15,735 nucleotides of DNA from Pseudomonadota bacterium. Lineage in GTDB: Bacteria; Pseudomonadota; Alphaproteobacteria; Sphingomonadales; Sphingomonadaceae. A program made the translations under genes and the position numbers. Location: assembly GCA_023427285.1 (NCBI GenBank), contig JAEZBH010000042.1, forward strand, positions 1 to 15,735, written 5' to 3'. This document shows positions 14,774-15,735 of the stretch, one piece after another; the first letter of the stretch is position 1; each line of letters begins with the position of its first letter. The notes under the pieces were generated by a model, which did not search any database, had not been told where the DNA came from, and was given only the letters and a program-made list of their open reading frames with translations.

Positions 14774-15685
14774 ATGACCCACCATCCCGAGCACCAGTAT
14801 CTCGACCTTCTGCGGCGACTGCTGGAAGAGGGTGACCCGCGCATGGACCGCACGGGGGTTGGCACCCGCAGCCTGTTCGGCGAGGTGCTGCGCTTCGACC
14901 TCTCCAAGGGCGTGCCGCTGCTGACCACCAAGCAGGTGTTCTGGAAGCCCGCCGTGCGCGAAATGCTGTGGTTCCTGACCGGCGATACCAGCATTCGCCC
15001 GCTGGTGGCGCAGGGCGTGAAGATCTGGACCGACTGGCCGCTGGCAAAGTACCGCCGCGAGACGGGCGAGGAGATTTCGCAGGCCGATTTTGAGAAGCGC
15101 ATCGTGGAAGACGAGGCGTTCGCCGCGCAGTGGGGCGATCTTGGCCCGGTGTACGGCAAGCAGTGGCGGCGCTGGCAGGGGCCGGACGGGCGCGAGCATG
15201 ACCAGATTGCAACCCTGATCCGCGACATTCGCACCAACCCGGCCAGCCGCCGCCTGCTGTTCACTGGCTGGAACGTGGCCGAGCTGCCGGGCATGGCGCT
15301 GCCGCCCTGCCACATGACCTACCAGTTCCACGTCAGCAGCGGGGCCGATGGCCGCACGCCGCGCCTGAGCTGCGCGCTGCACCAGCGCTCGGCGGACATT
15401 TTCCTCGGCGTGCCGTTCAACCTGTTCGAGGCGGCGCTCTTGACCCACATGCTGGCCCAGCAGTGCGACCTTGATGTGGGCGACCTCGTGTGGTTCGGCG
15501 GCGACGTGCATCTGTACAGCAACGCCGAGGCGCAGGCCCGCGAGCAGATGGCCCGCACGCCGCGCCCCTTCCCGACGCTGAAGATCCTGCGCAAGCCGGA
15601 CAGCATCGACGGCTACGTGTTCGAGGACTTCGCCGTGGAAGGCTATGACCCGCACCCGCCGCTGCGCGCGCCGGTCGCGGTGTAG
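14774..15685 (+). CDS. thyA: Thymidylate synthase ThyA
   Basis: The 303-residue cytoplasmic enzyme methylates dUMP to dTMP with methylenetetrahydrofolate. Motifs in order: DRTGVGTRSLFG (25-36; dUMP phosphate arginine), PLLTTKQVFWKP, EMLWFLTGDT (63-72), GDLGPVYGKQW (121-131), the SRR phosphate-binding arginines, WNVAELPGMALPPCH with the catalytic cysteine at 179, QRSADIFLGVPFN, GGDVHLYSN, and the C-terminal RAPVAV closing loop. Compared with E. coli ThyA (264 residues), about 30 residues are inserted between IWTDW and GDLGPVYG (roughly 89-118), comparable to the variable small-domain insertion of the Lactobacillus casei enzyme. It is divergent from the NfrB-like operon. A folA neighbour, frequent after thyA, is not visible before the window ends. 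Confidence 0.97.
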   Translation: MTHHPEHQYLDLLRRLLEEGDPRMDRTGVGTRSLFGEVLRFDLSKGVPLLTTKQVFWKPAVREMLWFLTGDTSIRPLVAQGVKIWTDWPLAKYRRETGEEISQADFEKRIVEDEAFAAQWGDLGPVYGKQWRRWQGPDGREHDQIATLIRDIRTNPASRRLLFTGWNVAELPGMALPPCHMTYQFHVSSGADGRTPRLSCALHQRSADIFLGVPFNLFEAALLTHMLAQQCDLDVGDLVWFGGDVHLYSNAEAQAREQMARTPRPFPTLKILRKPDSIDGYVFEDFAVEGYDPHPPLRAPVAV

Positions 15686-15706
15686 TGGATTTGTAATTTC
15701 AAGATT

Positions 15707-15734
15707 TTGCAGGGGGAACGCGTTCTCCCTGCAA
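15707..15734 (+). terminator. Near-perfect palindrome after thyA, probable terminator cut by window end
   Basis: TTGCAGGG (15707-15714) pairs with CCCTGCAA (15727-15734), and the interior includes the palindrome GAACGCGTTC with one G-T wobble, giving a stem of about 14 bp with little or no loop. It begins 21 bp after the thyA stop. Only one base after it is visible, so the T-run that would confirm a terminator cannot be seen. Confidence 0.5.
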
Positions 15735-15735
15735 C

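Noticed and set aside
1..15735. Mobile elements, CRISPR arrays, toxin-antitoxin or phage genes
   Set aside because: No transposase or integrase motifs, no regularly spaced repeats, no target-site duplications and no compositional break were seen on either strand.

Overview
This is a GC-rich bacterial chromosomal segment. Gene content and protein style (a BamB-type propeller directly before der, an alphaproteobacterial EngA, a 303-residue ThyA, an NfrB/NfrA-like pair) suggest an alphaproteobacterium, perhaps one of the Sphingomonadales. The taxonomic call is inference from family resemblance, with no marker gene to fix it. I see no transposase, integrase, tRNA, rRNA, CRISPR array or abrupt change in base composition. 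It reads as core genome with one accessory-looking locus near the right end.

Layout from left to right. A plus-strand run begins with bamB (cut by the left edge), then der and a CorA-type Mg2+ channel, ended by an intrinsic terminator near 3571-3600. A gene-free stretch follows with a second, stronger hairpin (3681-3710) that does not belong to corA. Next come a PLP-dependent low-specificity L-threonine aldolase, possibly read from a leaderless transcript, and an EamA/DMT-family permease. After a gap carrying a TetR-type palindrome comes a stand-alone methyl-accepting chemotaxis protein. A minus-strand NAD(P)-binding SDR/epimerase-like protein converges on it, with two strong plus-strand terminators between them. 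pepN (aminopeptidase N) is on the plus strand and ends at a textbook bidirectional terminator.

The right part holds a two-gene minus-strand operon. It encodes a membrane-bound processive-type family 2 glycosyltransferase resembling NfrB and a signal-peptide protein with TPR-like repeats and a C-terminal barrel-like region resembling NfrA. Together they look like a compact exopolysaccharide synthase and outer-membrane exporter, related to the system E. coli phage N4 uses for adsorption. The synthase ends before the place where E. coli NfrB carries its cyclic-di-GMP-binding domain. Upstream of its promoter-like sequence (TTGTGA, 18 bp, TATAAA) lies a perfect 18-bp palindrome, a likely regulator site. 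Divergent from this operon is thyA, with a lineage-variable insertion, followed by a near-perfect palindrome at the window edge.

The NfrBA-like operon and its palindrome are the observations most worth following up. The other candidates are short structured intergenic regions. Everything else is ordinary housekeeping.
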